64,000 nt of DNA from Alcanivorax sediminis (GTDB lineage: Bacteria; Pseudomonadota; Gammaproteobacteria; Pseudomonadales; Alcanivoracaceae), in contig NZ_WIRE01000001.1 of assembly GCF_009601165.1 (NCBI RefSeq), positions 2,170,001-2,234,000 on the forward strand, in the 5' to 3' direction. The notes beneath the pieces are model-generated. The model searched no databases and had not been told where the DNA came from. It saw nothing but the letters and a program-made list of their open reading frames with translations. How positions within the stretch are numbered: the stretch's first letter is position 1; the number at the start of each line of letters is the position of its first letter. A program made the position numbers and the translations under genes. Shown piece by piece: positions 28,897 to 37,134 of the stretch.

Positions 28897-29571
28897 GTGT
28901 CCATGACAAACGTAATTCAGTACCAAGGTCGAAAAGCCCGCCGTGCGGGCAGTGAACAACGCCGACAGGCGATCCTCGAGGCGGCATTGGCGATTATCGT
29001 CAAGGACGGTATTCGTTCTGTGCGTCACCGGGCGGTTGCCCGTGAAGCGGATGTTCCGTTATCTGCCACGACTTACTATTTCAAGGATATCTCCGACCTG
29101 ATCGCAGATACCTTCACGCTGTTTGCCGAGCGTGCCCTCACCGAGGTCATTGAGCCCTTCAAGCAGAAAGCCTTCACGCTGCTGTCGCAATTCTCCCGTT
29201 CGTCGCTGGCGGACCCTGTGCAGCGCGAGCGCATGGTCAAGCTGATAGGTCAGATGCTGTCGGGCTTCATCCTTGATGAGTTTCATCAGCGCCGGGGGCA
29301 TCTCATTGCGGAGCAGGCTTTTTTGCAGGAAGCGGTACTGGATGAGCGTCTGAGAGACCTGGCGGATCTTTATCTGCGCCAGCAGCTGGAAAGCCTGAAG
29401 ATTGCCACCGAGCTATTCGGCAGCAGTAATCCCCGCCTGGATGCCGAGCTGATTCTCTCCACCATGATGACCCTGGAGCAGCGGCTGCTGGTGCATCCGG
29501 AGAATGCCACGGCCGAGTTTGTTGACGCCCGCATGTGCAACCTGATCGACAAGTTGTTGCCCCATGGCTGA
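28897..29571 (+). CDS. TetR-family transcriptional regulator
   Basis: This 224-aa protein has an N-terminal TetR helix-turn-helix at about residues 20-70 ([15 protein letters not shown] ... [17 protein letters not shown]). The C-terminal domain is helical, with no recognised ligand. GTG 28897 is favoured because AAAGG sits 6 bp upstream; ATG 28903 is the alternative. It overlaps ung by 8 bp, so the two are co-expressed. The upstream palindrome at 28865-28880 may be its operator. The reason for pairing with a DNA repair gene is unknown. Confidence 0.85.
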   Translation: MSMTNVIQYQGRKARRAGSEQRRQAILEAALAIIVKDGIRSVRHRAVAREADVPLSATTYYFKDISDLIADTFTLFAERALTEVIEPFKQKAFTLLSQFSRSSLADPVQRERMVKLIGQMLSGFILDEFHQRRGHLIAEQAFLQEAVLDERLRDLADLYLRQQLESLKIATELFGSSNPRLDAELILSTMMTLEQRLLVHPENATAEFVDARMCNLIDKLLPHG

Positions 29572-30247
29572 TACACAGCCTCTGGAAGCCGGTTGGCAAC
29601 AGCACCTTGGTGGTGAGTTCCAGAAAGACTACATGACCCGCCTGCGCGCCTTTCTTGGCGCCCAAAAGCAGGCGGGCAAGACGGTCTACCCGGCTGGGGC
29701 TGATATCTTCAATGCCTTCAACTTCACCCCCTTTGAAAAGGTCAAGGTGGTGATTCTGGGACAGGATCCTTATCACGGCCCCAATCAGGCCCATGGCCTG
29801 TGTTTTTCTGTCCAACGTGGCGTAAAGACGCCGCCGTCACTGGTGAATATCTACAAGGAAATCCACCGGGACCTGGGGATCGAAATTCCCTCTCACGGTA
29901 ACCTGACGCACTGGGCCGAGCAGGGCGTATTGCTGCTCAATGCGGTACTGACGGTAGAGGCAGGGGAGGCCGCCTCACATCAAAAGCAGGGTTGGGAAAC
30001 CTTTACCGATGAGGCGATAGACCAACTCAACCGCGACCGGGACGGTCTGGTGTTCCTGCTGTGGGGCAGCCATGCCCAGAAGAAGGGGCGCCTGATCGAC
30101 CGGGAGCGCCATTGTGTGCTGGCGGCTCCGCATCCTTCACCCTTGTCCGCCCACCGTGGTTTCCTCGGCTGCGGGCATTTCTCCCGGGCAAATCAATGCC
30201 TGCTGCAGCAGGGGAAAGAGCCCATCGACTGGTCGGTGCCGGAGTGA
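29564..30247 (+). CDS. ung: Uracil-DNA glycosylase
   Basis: Ung removes uracil from DNA as the first step of base excision repair. The 227-aa protein is typical of family 1. The catalytic water-activating motif is [18 protein letters not shown]. The Leu-intercalation and His motif is [18 protein letters not shown]. The ATG lies inside the 3' end of tetR (8-bp overlap), which suggests translational coupling. Confidence 0.96.
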   Translation: MADTQPLEAGWQQHLGGEFQKDYMTRLRAFLGAQKQAGKTVYPAGADIFNAFNFTPFEKVKVVILGQDPYHGPNQAHGLCFSVQRGVKTPPSLVNIYKEIHRDLGIEIPSHGNLTHWAEQGVLLLNAVLTVEAGEAASHQKQGWETFTDEAIDQLNRDRDGLVFLLWGSHAQKKGRLIDRERHCVLAAPHPSPLSAHRGFLGCGHFSRANQCLLQQGKEPIDWSVPE

Positions 30248-30679
30248 TCTTCAAGCTGCGAGCTATGAGCTACGCTCGATTGGATTAAGAAAGGCCCCTT
30301 CCCAGCGTTCCTGGATTTCTACGAAGCAGCCGCAGGAGCGAGCCTGCTCGCGATCCGAGCCCAAGCGAGGTAAGGATTCCAAAGACGCTATTCGAGGCGT
30401 TGGCTCTCCTGGAAAACATTTCCTCGCTGCGCTCGATTCGTCCCCTGGAAGAGAGCTCCTAAAGGGTTTGCAGGCGAATCGAGCGAATGCGGAACGCGGT
30501 AAGGGTAGCGTAGTCGTCATCTGCAATGGAATTTCGCCGATATGGCGGGCATTTACCCGGAGATCATGTATTCCTTAATATTTCTAATAGGTATAAAAGT
30601 ATCACTATATATTCCTTTATAATCTTCCCTAAGCTCCTATCATGTCCTCTCGCAATCCTGAAATTGAGGGCTGAAAATC
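30248..30679. other. Intergenic region with a REP and the cysH promoter region
   Basis: A REP lies at 30332-30356. The last 100 bp are unusually AT-rich, with ATTCCTTAATATT at 30570-30582 and TATTCCTTTATAA at 30610-30622. These might be CysB-type activator sites, but the match is loose. No gene is supported. Confidence 0.5.
30332..30356 (+). repeat. REP palindrome downstream of ung
   Basis: GCAGGAGCGAGCCTGCTCGC plus GATCC is close to the common Pseudomonas REP consensus. Confidence 0.75.
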
Positions 30680-31390
30680 ATGGGTAGTGCTCAAATGATT
30701 ACACGTTTCGGAGACAATACGGCAGGCCTGTCGAAAGAGGCCCTGGCCGAGCTGAACCGTGTGTATCGTCCCCTGAGCTTTGAAGAGCGCATCAGTCGTG
30801 TGTACCAGGATTTTGCTCCGGAAAAGATCATGGTGACGTCGTCCTTTGCGGCCACCTCAGCCTATTTCCTGCACATCATTTCCTCCATTCGTCCCGAACA
30901 GCCCGTGCACTTTATCGATACCGGCTATCATTTCGAGAAGACCCTGGAGTACAAGGATTACCTGATCGAGCGTTTCGGTCTGACCGTGATCGATGTGAAG
31001 CCGGATCCGGACCATCACCAGGTGTCTCTGGACAACCAGATGTGGCAAACCGACCCTGATCTTTGCTGTCAGGTGAACAAGGTCAACCCGCTGGAAGAAG
31101 CCAAGGAAAACTACGACCTGTGGATTTCCAGCCTGATGGGTTGGCAGACCGAGCATCGTGCGGGCCTGGAAGTGTTTGAAGAGCGTCGCGGCATGATCAA
31201 GTTCAACCCGATGATCGATGTGACCAAAGAGCAGCGTGACACCTACATTGCCGAGCATGACCTGCCGTTCCACCCGCTGGTGGCGGAAGGCTATGACTCC
31301 ATCGGCTGCAGCCACTGTACCTTCAAGGGTGAAGGGCGTGATGGTCGCTGGAAGGGCAAGAGCAAGACTGAGTGTGGTATTCATTTGTAA
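30680..31390 (+). CDS. cysH: Assimilatory adenylyl-sulfate (APS) reductase, iron-sulfur type
   Basis: This 236-aa enzyme reduces activated sulfate to sulfite with thioredoxin in cysteine biosynthesis. The catalytic Cys232 is in the C-terminal ECGIHL. A C129-C130 pair and C210-SH-C213 form the CC...CxxC set that binds a [4Fe-4S] cluster. This marks the protein as an APS reductase rather than a cluster-free PAPS reductase. VTSSFAATSAYFLHI and FIDTGYHFEKTLEY are nucleotide-binding segments. The gene is single and followed by a strong terminator. The AT-rich upstream region may hold sulfur-starvation (CysB) control sites. Confidence 0.95.
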   Translation: MGSAQMITRFGDNTAGLSKEALAELNRVYRPLSFEERISRVYQDFAPEKIMVTSSFAATSAYFLHIISSIRPEQPVHFIDTGYHFEKTLEYKDYLIERFGLTVIDVKPDPDHHQVSLDNQMWQTDPDLCCQVNKVNPLEEAKENYDLWISSLMGWQTEHRAGLEVFEERRGMIKFNPMIDVTKEQRDTYIAEHDLPFHPLVAEGYDSIGCSHCTFKGEGRDGRWKGKSKTECGIHL

Positions 31391-31429
31391 CTGAGACGCT
31401 GCACTCATCACGCTTCATGCAATACGCGA

Positions 31430-31461
31430 AAGGCCGCTCCCGAAAGGGGGCGGCCTTTTTT
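31430..31461 (+). terminator. Rho-independent terminator of cysH
   Basis: AGGCCGCTCCC-GAAA-GGGGGCGGCCT forms a strong stem followed by a T-run, 40 bp after the cysH stop. Confidence 0.88.
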
Positions 31462-31798
31462 GTGCCGCTTTGCGGCCGCCACCGGCAACACGCAACATGC
31501 GGCACGCAAAGATCAAAAGTGGGTTTACCACAGAGTTCACTGAGGGCGGAGTAAAGCGCTGGAGTAGCACATTCCCGCAAACTCGCGATGAACCACTTTT
31601 TTGTGGTGGTCTGTTTGGTCAGGATTCTGGAATCCAGGATGTTCGGCGAGGCGGCTTGGGATCGCCATGCAAGCATGGGCTCCTACGGGAAGCCGGGTGT
31701 CGTGGTAAAGCTCAGCCCCATCGTGATGAAGGTTCGTAAGCCGCCGGAAGCGCTACACGCGTTTGGATCCGGCTACGGATCGCGTGTAGCGTGATGCG
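31462..31798. other. Intergenic region with one REP
   Basis: This spacer lies between cysH and the convergent che operon. It contains the REP at 31661-31686 and a CGCTACACGCGTTTGGATCC...GGATCGCGTGTAGCG inverted repeat at about 31750-31793. The latter could form a terminator-like hairpin for the che operon. No gene is supported. Confidence 0.5.
31661..31686 (-). repeat. REP palindrome
   Basis: ATCGCCATGCAAGCATGGGC plus TCCTAC is nearly identical to the copy at 17386-17412, including the flanking GGGATCGCC. Confidence 0.75.
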
Positions 31799-32239
31799 TC
31801 AATGCAATCCAGGCTGCACACAGATCAACAGATGGCCAGCCTTGTTGTCGCTGAGCTGAACCAGTAGTGAGCCCTGGCTGGCTTCCGGGACAGTTTCCAG
31901 GCTCACAGGCAGGGAGAGTTGGCTGGGGCCGGGGAGGATGGCCTTGATATTGCCGGCAATGATGTTGGTCAACTCGGTGAGTGCGTCGGTGATATCCCGT
32001 GCGTCAACACTGTCATCCTCCTTGCGGAACATGGCGGCAGCAATGCGACGGCTGAGCTCGTCACTGCTGCTGATGGTGATGCTGCCTTTCCAGCCACCCG
32101 AGATAGTGATCGCCGCCCCCCGGGGCAGGGTCGTCGCCGGCGCCTGTTCTGTATGCACCGGAATTTTCAGAAAATCATTCATGACTGTGCTGCCAATACG
32201 GGCGATCTTCATTGACAGTTGCGCTGATTGAGAGTCCAT
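31799..32239 (-). CDS. cheX: CheX-family chemotaxis phosphatase
   Basis: This 146-aa protein has the CheX/CheC fold, and its D-xxx-E-xx-N signature is visible in DALTELTNIIAGNIK. Proteins of this type dephosphorylate CheY-P and can replace CheZ, which is not encoded here. The start is ATG 32239 with GAGGTG upstream; the longer GTG start at 32248 is less likely. It is the last gene of the minus-strand che operon, 29 bp after cheR. Confidence 0.85.
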   Translation of the reverse strand: MDSQSAQLSMKIARIGSTVMNDFLKIPVHTEQAPATTLPRGAAITISGGWKGSITISSSDELSRRIAAAMFRKEDDSVDARDITDALTELTNIIAGNIKAILPGPSQLSLPVSLETVPEASQGSLLVQLSDNKAGHLLICVQPGLH

Positions 32240-32268
32240 GTTGTGCACCTCTTTTAAACTGATCGGGC

Positions 32269-33093
32269 TTAGGCAGGTTGGAAGAACGAGCCGTATTTAC
32301 TGGCCTGAACCGGCTTGAAACCACTGCACTTTTCCAGGTTTTCGGCGGCACCGAGCAACAGGTAGCCGTCATGTTGCATTTGCCGGCGCATCTTGCTGAG
32401 TACCAGGTTGCGATCCGCGATGGTGAAATACAGCAACACGTTGCGTAGCAGCACAATGTCGAAGGAGGGTAGCTCTTCAGGCCACTGATGGATCAGGTTG
32501 ATGGACTGGAAGTCCACCTTGTCGCGTAGCGGCTTTTTTACCTGCCACTCAAGACCATCCTGCTCGAAGTTCAGTGCCATCATTCTTGCGGGCAGCCCCC
32601 GGTTCATTTCGGTAAGGCTGTAGCGGCCACTGCGTGCCTTGTTCAGGGACTTGCGGGAAAAATCGCTGGCAATGATCTGCACATCCCAATCCTTCAGTTC
32701 GGGAAAGCGTTCTTCCAGCAACATGGCAATGCTGTAGGCCTCCTGTCCGGTACTGCAGGCGGCGCTCCATATCTTTAGTGATCTTTCCCTGCGACGGCGC
32801 TCCATCAGGTTGGGGAGCATGTGATCAACGAAACTCTCGTTGAAAATAGGGTCACGGAAAAAATAGGTTTCATTGATGGCCATGGCTTCGACGAGCTGAC
32901 AGCGCAGTTCATCTTCAGGATCGTTGCAGGCCTTTTCGATCAGCGCATTGATGTCGCCACGAGTGTATTCCCGGGCCAGACTGTGCAGACGAGCTTCGGC
33001 CAGGTAGGCCTTGTCATCGGGCAGGTTCACGGCAATACGTTCGAACAGCAAATTACGCAGGTGGCTGTAATTTTCGGGGTGGATTTCGCTCAT
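32269..33093 (-). CDS. cheR: Chemotaxis protein methyltransferase CheR
   Basis: This 274-aa SAM-dependent enzyme methylates glutamates on chemoreceptors. The N-terminal helical domain contains INETYFFRDP. The SAM-binding motif is IWSAACSTGQEAYSIAMLL. FDIVLLRNVLLYFT is the conserved NVLIYF-type motif. Length is typical. It overlaps cheB by 4 bp (ATGA). With CheB it sets receptor adaptation, presumably for the soluble receptor encoded in the same operon. Confidence 0.95.
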   Translation of the reverse strand: MSEIHPENYSHLRNLLFERIAVNLPDDKAYLAEARLHSLAREYTRGDINALIEKACNDPEDELRCQLVEAMAINETYFFRDPIFNESFVDHMLPNLMERRRRERSLKIWSAACSTGQEAYSIAMLLEERFPELKDWDVQIIASDFSRKSLNKARSGRYSLTEMNRGLPARMMALNFEQDGLEWQVKKPLRDKVDFQSINLIHQWPEELPSFDIVLLRNVLLYFTIADRNLVLSKMRRQMQHDGYLLLGAAENLEKCSGFKPVQASKYGSFFQPA

Positions 33094-34211
33094 CCCTGAA
33101 CCTCTTGGTTTTGCTTTCCTTCCTTTCTTTCCAGTCGGGAGCGAAAAGTCGGGCGGCCACGGTTTACCCTTCGAGTAATTTCATCGGCCATCCTGATCAA
33201 CGGAAACTCGGCGGTGGCCAGGCCAGCACGGGAAACCGAGCCGGGCATGCCCCAGACGGCACTACTGGCGCGATCCTGGATCAATATTTGAGCTCCCGCT
33301 TCTGACAGCTTGCGGCAGCCATCCAGGCCATCCTGGCCCATGCCGGTGAGTACCACCGCGAGGGTGTTGGCGCCGAAATGCTCTGCGGCGGTGTTAAAGA
33401 GAATATCCACCGCCGGGCGGCAAAAGTTCACCGGTTCGGAGCGGAGCGGGGCAGCCACTATTTGATCGCCATGACGGGAAACGGTCATGTGATAGTCGCC
33501 GGCGGCGAGCAATGCCTGGCCGGGTTCGATGACTGTGGGCTCGTTACATTCTTTAATGGATAGTTTGCTGTTCTGGTTGAGTCGTTCAGCCAACGCCTTG
33601 GTAAAGACTGCAGGCATGTGCTGCACCAGCAGAATCGGCACGGGGAAGTCCTCTGCAAGAGCCGGCAGGATTTCACCCAACGCCTTGGGCCCACCCATGG
33701 AAGAACCGATGACCACCAGATCGACCCGGGACGGGATACGCCGGTAGGCAGGGTTGGGAACAAAGGTGGCTGTGGGTATGCGGGTGGGTGTATTAACCGG
33801 CTCAAGCTTGAACAGGGATTTGATCTTGCTGAGTAAGCTGTTGCGGATATAGTCACGTGCTTCTGCTGCTGTACCCACCATGGCGGGTTTAGGTACATAG
33901 TCATTGGCACCCAGTGACAGCGCCTCGATGGTGACCATGGCGCCGCGTTCGGTGATGGAGCTGAATACCAGGACGGGTAACGTGGATTGCCGTGCTTTCA
34001 ATGCCTTGAGCATTTCAAGTCCGCCCATGCCAGGCATTTCCACATCCAGGATCAACAGATCCGCTTCGACACGTGTCAGTCGCTCCAGGCCCTGCTGACC
34101 ATCGGAGGCGGTGCCGACAACGACAATCTCCGGATCTTCTTCCAGGATCTGGGTGAGGATGTGCCGCACGGCGGCGGTATCATCCACCAGAAAAACACGG
34201 ATGCGATTCAT
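33090..34211 (-). CDS. cheB: Chemotaxis response regulator protein-glutamate methylesterase CheB
   Basis: This 373-aa protein has an N-terminal receiver domain with phospho-acceptor Asp in LLILDVEMPGMGG. A linker leads to the C-terminal methylesterase. The catalytic Ser is in VIGSSMGGPKAL, His in LLVQHMPAVF, and Asp in VLTGMGQDGLDG. It removes methyl groups from, or deamidates, chemoreceptors when phosphorylated by CheA. ATGA overlaps join it to cheY upstream and cheR downstream. Confidence 0.96.
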   Translation of the reverse strand: MNRIRVFLVDDTAAVRHILTQILEEDPEIVVVGTASDGQQGLERLTRVEADLLILDVEMPGMGGLEMLKALKARQSTLPVLVFSSITERGAMVTIEALSLGANDYVPKPAMVGTAAEARDYIRNSLLSKIKSLFKLEPVNTPTRIPTATFVPNPAYRRIPSRVDLVVIGSSMGGPKALGEILPALAEDFPVPILLVQHMPAVFTKALAERLNQNSKLSIKECNEPTVIEPGQALLAAGDYHMTVSRHGDQIVAAPLRSEPVNFCRPAVDILFNTAAEHFGANTLAVVLTGMGQDGLDGCRKLSEAGAQILIQDRASSAVWGMPGSVSRAGLATAEFPLIRMADEITRRVNRGRPTFRSRLERKEGKQNQEVQG

Positions 34212-34591
34212 GCGTGGCGCAACCCCAGCATTTCGAGTTTGCTGGCCAGGGCTTCGGACGAAAACGGTTTCATCAAATATTCATCCGCGCCGGCGGTGAG
34301 CGCTTCCACCATGTGGCCGACTTCAGCCTCACTGGTGACCACTAGGAGTTTCATGTTGGTGTAGCAGTTTTTTTCCCGAACAGCCTTGATGAAATCGAGC
34401 CCGTTCATGACCGGCATGTTCCAGTCCACCAGTGCCAGGGTGGGGATGTTGGCGTCTCCCTCGAGCAGGGAGATGGCCTGTTGGCCATCTCCTGCCTCGT
34501 GGGTTTCGTAGCCAAGCTGGTTCAGCAAGTCACCGAGAATGAGGCGCATGGCCCGTGAGTCATCAATGACAAGTGCTTGCGGAGTCGCCAT
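34208..34591 (-). CDS. cheY: CheY-like response regulator
   Basis: This 127-aa stand-alone receiver domain has acidic pocket DDSRAMR near residue 10, phospho-acceptor Asp in LALVDWNMPVMNG, Thr in LLVVTSEAE, and Lys in EYLMKPFSSE. As a single domain it should be the diffusible output of this chemotaxis pathway or a phosphate sink. It lies 12 bp after the receptor gene and overlaps cheB by 4 bp. Confidence 0.93.
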   Translation of the reverse strand: MATPQALVIDDSRAMRLILGDLLNQLGYETHEAGDGQQAISLLEGDANIPTLALVDWNMPVMNGLDFIKAVREKNCYTNMKLLVVTSEAEVGHMVEALTAGADEYLMKPFSSEALASKLEMLGLRHA

Positions 34592-34603
34592 GGCTGTTTC
34601 TCC

Positions 34604-36619
34604 TTACTTGCTCTGGTTGTCTGCTCGTGAGTTGCGCTCGGCATCCACGACCAGGGTTTGCAGATCCGCAGACAGCTTGGCCAGCTCCGCCGCAGCCTGG
34701 CGCATGCTTTCCACGCCGGCGTTGGTGCTCTTGGCGGCTTCTGCCACACCACTGATGTTGGAGGCTACTTCGTTGGTGCCTTTGGCGGCATCACCGACAC
34801 GACGTCCCATTTCATTGGTGGTAATGGTCTGCTCTTCAACCGCAGAGGCGATGGAACCCTGTACCTGGCTGATGTGATGGATTACTTCGCTGATACGGGC
34901 AATGCCTTCGATAGCGCCTTTCACGTCCACCTGGATGGCTTCGATCTTCTGACCGATGTCCTCGGTGGCCCGGCCGGTTTCCTTGGCCAGCTCTTTCACT
35001 TCGTTGGCCACCACCGCGAAACCTCGGCCAGCGTCTCCGGCACGGGCGGCTTCGATGGTAGCGTTCAGGGCAAGCAGGTTGGTTTGTTGGGCAATACCGG
35101 TAATCACCTTGATGACCTTGCCAATTTCAGCACTGCTGGTGCCCAGGCTGCTGATAGTGGTGTTGGTGCCTTCGGCAATGCTTACCGCCTCGTCAGCGAC
35201 GCGCGCTGCGTCGGTGGCGTTCTTGGCAATTTCCTTGATGCTGGCACCCATCTCCTCGATGCTGGTGGAGACCGCCTGCACGTTTTCGTTGATATCATCA
35301 GCCGTGTTCACTGCCGAGTTCGCTTCACGGCTGGTGATAGCGGCGTTGGAACCCATCTGGTCGCTGGTGGCAATCATTTCCTCGGAGGAAGTTGCCAGGA
35401 CCTCAACCGTGCCACGGATACGCTCTTCCAGCAGGACTTTCTCGGTCACGATTTCCCAGGTCAGCATCGGCCCGACATAGCTGCCTTCGGCATCGTAGAT
35501 GGCGTTCACCAGAAGATCAGCCTTCTCATCGCCAATGTTGATGCGGGCGCGGTAGGGCAGGTTGGTCGGGTCGGAAAGGATGCGACGTTGATGCTCCGGA
35601 CGCTTGTGGAAAATATCAATGTTGGCGCCCAGCAGTTCATGGGCCTTGATCGGTAGATGCGCTTCCAGCTTCTTCATGGTGACAGTGGCGGAAGGGTTCA
35701 GGTAAATGATTTTCAGGTCGCGATCACACAGGAACACGTTGGTAGGCATCTGGTCCACCATGTTCATTACCCGGCGGAATTCATTCTCCTGACGCAGTTC
35801 GGTGGTCACATCTTCCCAGCATACGGTGTAGCCAGCGATCTGGTTTTGACCGGTGAGCACCGCATTGATACGGGTTCGCAGGGTAACGCCGCCAAAGTTG
35901 AAGTCCGCTGAGTGCGGCATGGCGTTAGGGTTGCGCAGGATGCTTTCTACCCGTTTGGGGTCGCGGTGGAAGCGGTGAATATGGCCATTGAGAATTTCTT
36001 CAATGCGCACCCCAAAGGTGTTGTAGATGGGCTGGGCAATGGTGGCCAGTGTTTCGGTGGCACGGGGGTTGATATAGACAATGTTCAGGTTGGTGTCCGC
36101 CACAAAGACGTTGGCCTGAAGACTTTCCAGGGTGGCTTTTACCCCTTCGAGGCTGTCTGTAACAGACGTTTCCAGGTCCACGTCACGCAGGGCGACATCG
36201 CTGGCTGGCTGGTTACCATTTGTCTGAGATGTATTTGGCTCGTTCACGATCTGCTCCTTGAGGGGTGCTACTGCCTGCATGATTTGTTCGGCAAGGTCTT
36301 CATCGACGCCAACGGCCAGCAAGGTGTCGTGCAGATGCCCGGCGACCTTGTCGAAAGATTTGGCGGTGATGTTCAGGGATTTATGTGCCGCAACCATGTC
36401 GCGACCGTTGTATTTCTGTGGCCCGCCGAGGGCCTGGCTGAAGAACTTGACCTGTAATTTCTCCAGGCCCTTACGCTGCTTGAGGCGGAAGTAGGGGGCG
36501 AGCGATGGGTCGGCCAGCACTCGGTCATAAAATTCCGACACTACCGCGGTGATTGCCGGCTCGCCGCCAACCTTGCTGTAGATGGAATCGTCATTGATGT
36601 TGTTCTGTTCATTATTCAT
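34604..36619 (-). CDS. Soluble chemoreceptor: truncated haemoglobin - PAS - PAS - MCP signalling domain
   Basis: This 671-aa methyl-accepting protein has no transmembrane segment. Residues 12-125 read as a group I truncated haemoglobin: Tyr31 in [10 protein letters not shown] (B10 distal), [14 protein letters not shown], and proximal His79 in [12 protein letters not shown]. Two PAS modules follow at about 150-270 and 280-400 ([18 protein letters not shown] and [18 protein letters not shown]). The cytoplasmic MCP domain ends the protein, with the conserved tip [20 protein letters not shown]. It should report O2, NO or redox state to CheA. The class I trHb fused to an MCP is unusual, because globin-coupled sensors normally use a different globin. 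It is embedded in the che operon. Confidence 0.93.
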   Translation of the reverse strand: MNNEQNNINDDSIYSKVGGEPAITAVVSEFYDRVLADPSLAPYFRLKQRKGLEKLQVKFFSQALGGPQKYNGRDMVAAHKSLNITAKSFDKVAGHLHDTLLAVGVDEDLAEQIMQAVAPLKEQIVNEPNTSQTNGNQPASDVALRDVDLETSVTDSLEGVKATLESLQANVFVADTNLNIVYINPRATETLATIAQPIYNTFGVRIEEILNGHIHRFHRDPKRVESILRNPNAMPHSADFNFGGVTLRTRINAVLTGQNQIAGYTVCWEDVTTELRQENEFRRVMNMVDQMPTNVFLCDRDLKIIYLNPSATVTMKKLEAHLPIKAHELLGANIDIFHKRPEHQRRILSDPTNLPYRARINIGDEKADLLVNAIYDAEGSYVGPMLTWEIVTEKVLLEERIRGTVEVLATSSEEMIATSDQMGSNAAITSREANSAVNTADDINENVQAVSTSIEEMGASIKEIAKNATDAARVADEAVSIAEGTNTTISSLGTSSAEIGKVIKVITGIAQQTNLLALNATIEAARAGDAGRGFAVVANEVKELAKETGRATEDIGQKIEAIQVDVKGAIEGIARISEVIHHISQVQGSIASAVEEQTITTNEMGRRVGDAAKGTNEVASNISGVAEAAKSTNAGVESMRQAAAELAKLSADLQTLVVDAERNSRADNQSK

Positions 36620-36642
36620 CAGTCACTTTCCTTGTTGCTGGC

Positions 36643-37134
36643 TTACTGCAATACACTACGTGTGCTCTCGCTCAGCGAGCGCGTGCACATTTCGTCATCA
36701 AGCAGGGTGTCGAGATCAAGAAGCAGGTGCAGCGTGTCCTGCACCGAAAAAACCCCATACATGAACCGTCGCGCAGCTCCTTTCAGAGTCTCCGGGGGCG
36801 GTTCAATTTCTTCAGGATTGATGGTGATAATGTCGCCGATCTGATCGACCATCAGACCGACCTGCTCACCATCGTGATTGATGATGATGTTGAAGATGGT
36901 GTCTTCATCATCCTCATCATCACTTCTTACTTTTTCGGCCAGTCGCAGCACCTTGCGCAGGGCGATGGCGGGGACAATACGGCCGCGAATATTCATCAGC
37001 CCCATCACGCCAGGCGGCGCGAGAGGAATGTCGGTGATCTGGTGGTTGGCGAGCACTTCCTGCACGTTATCAACGATCACGCCATAGTTCTTGTCAGCCA
37101 CTGTAAAGGTGCAGAGCAGTTGATCAGTGTTCAT
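36643..37134 (-). CDS. cheW: Chemotaxis coupling protein CheW
   Basis: This 163-aa CheW-fold adaptor links the receptor to CheA. Typical segments are NYGVIVDNVQEVL, PPGVMGLMNIRGRIVPAIAL and VGLMVDQIGDIITI. An acidic insertion (RSDDEDDEDT) between strands is notable. It overlaps cheA by 11 bp and precedes the receptor gene by 23 bp. Confidence 0.94.
   Translation of the reverse strand: MNTDQLLCTFTVADKNYGVIVDNVQEVLANHQITDIPLAPPGVMGLMNIRGRIVPAIALRKVLRLAEKVRSDDEDDEDTIFNIIINHDGEQVGLMVDQIGDIITINPEEIEPPPETLKGAARRFMYGVFSVQDTLHLLLDLDTLLDDEMCTRSLSESTRSVLQ

Noticed and set aside
30114..30578. 154-codon frame after ung
   Set aside because: It starts inside ung in another frame and reads across a REP.
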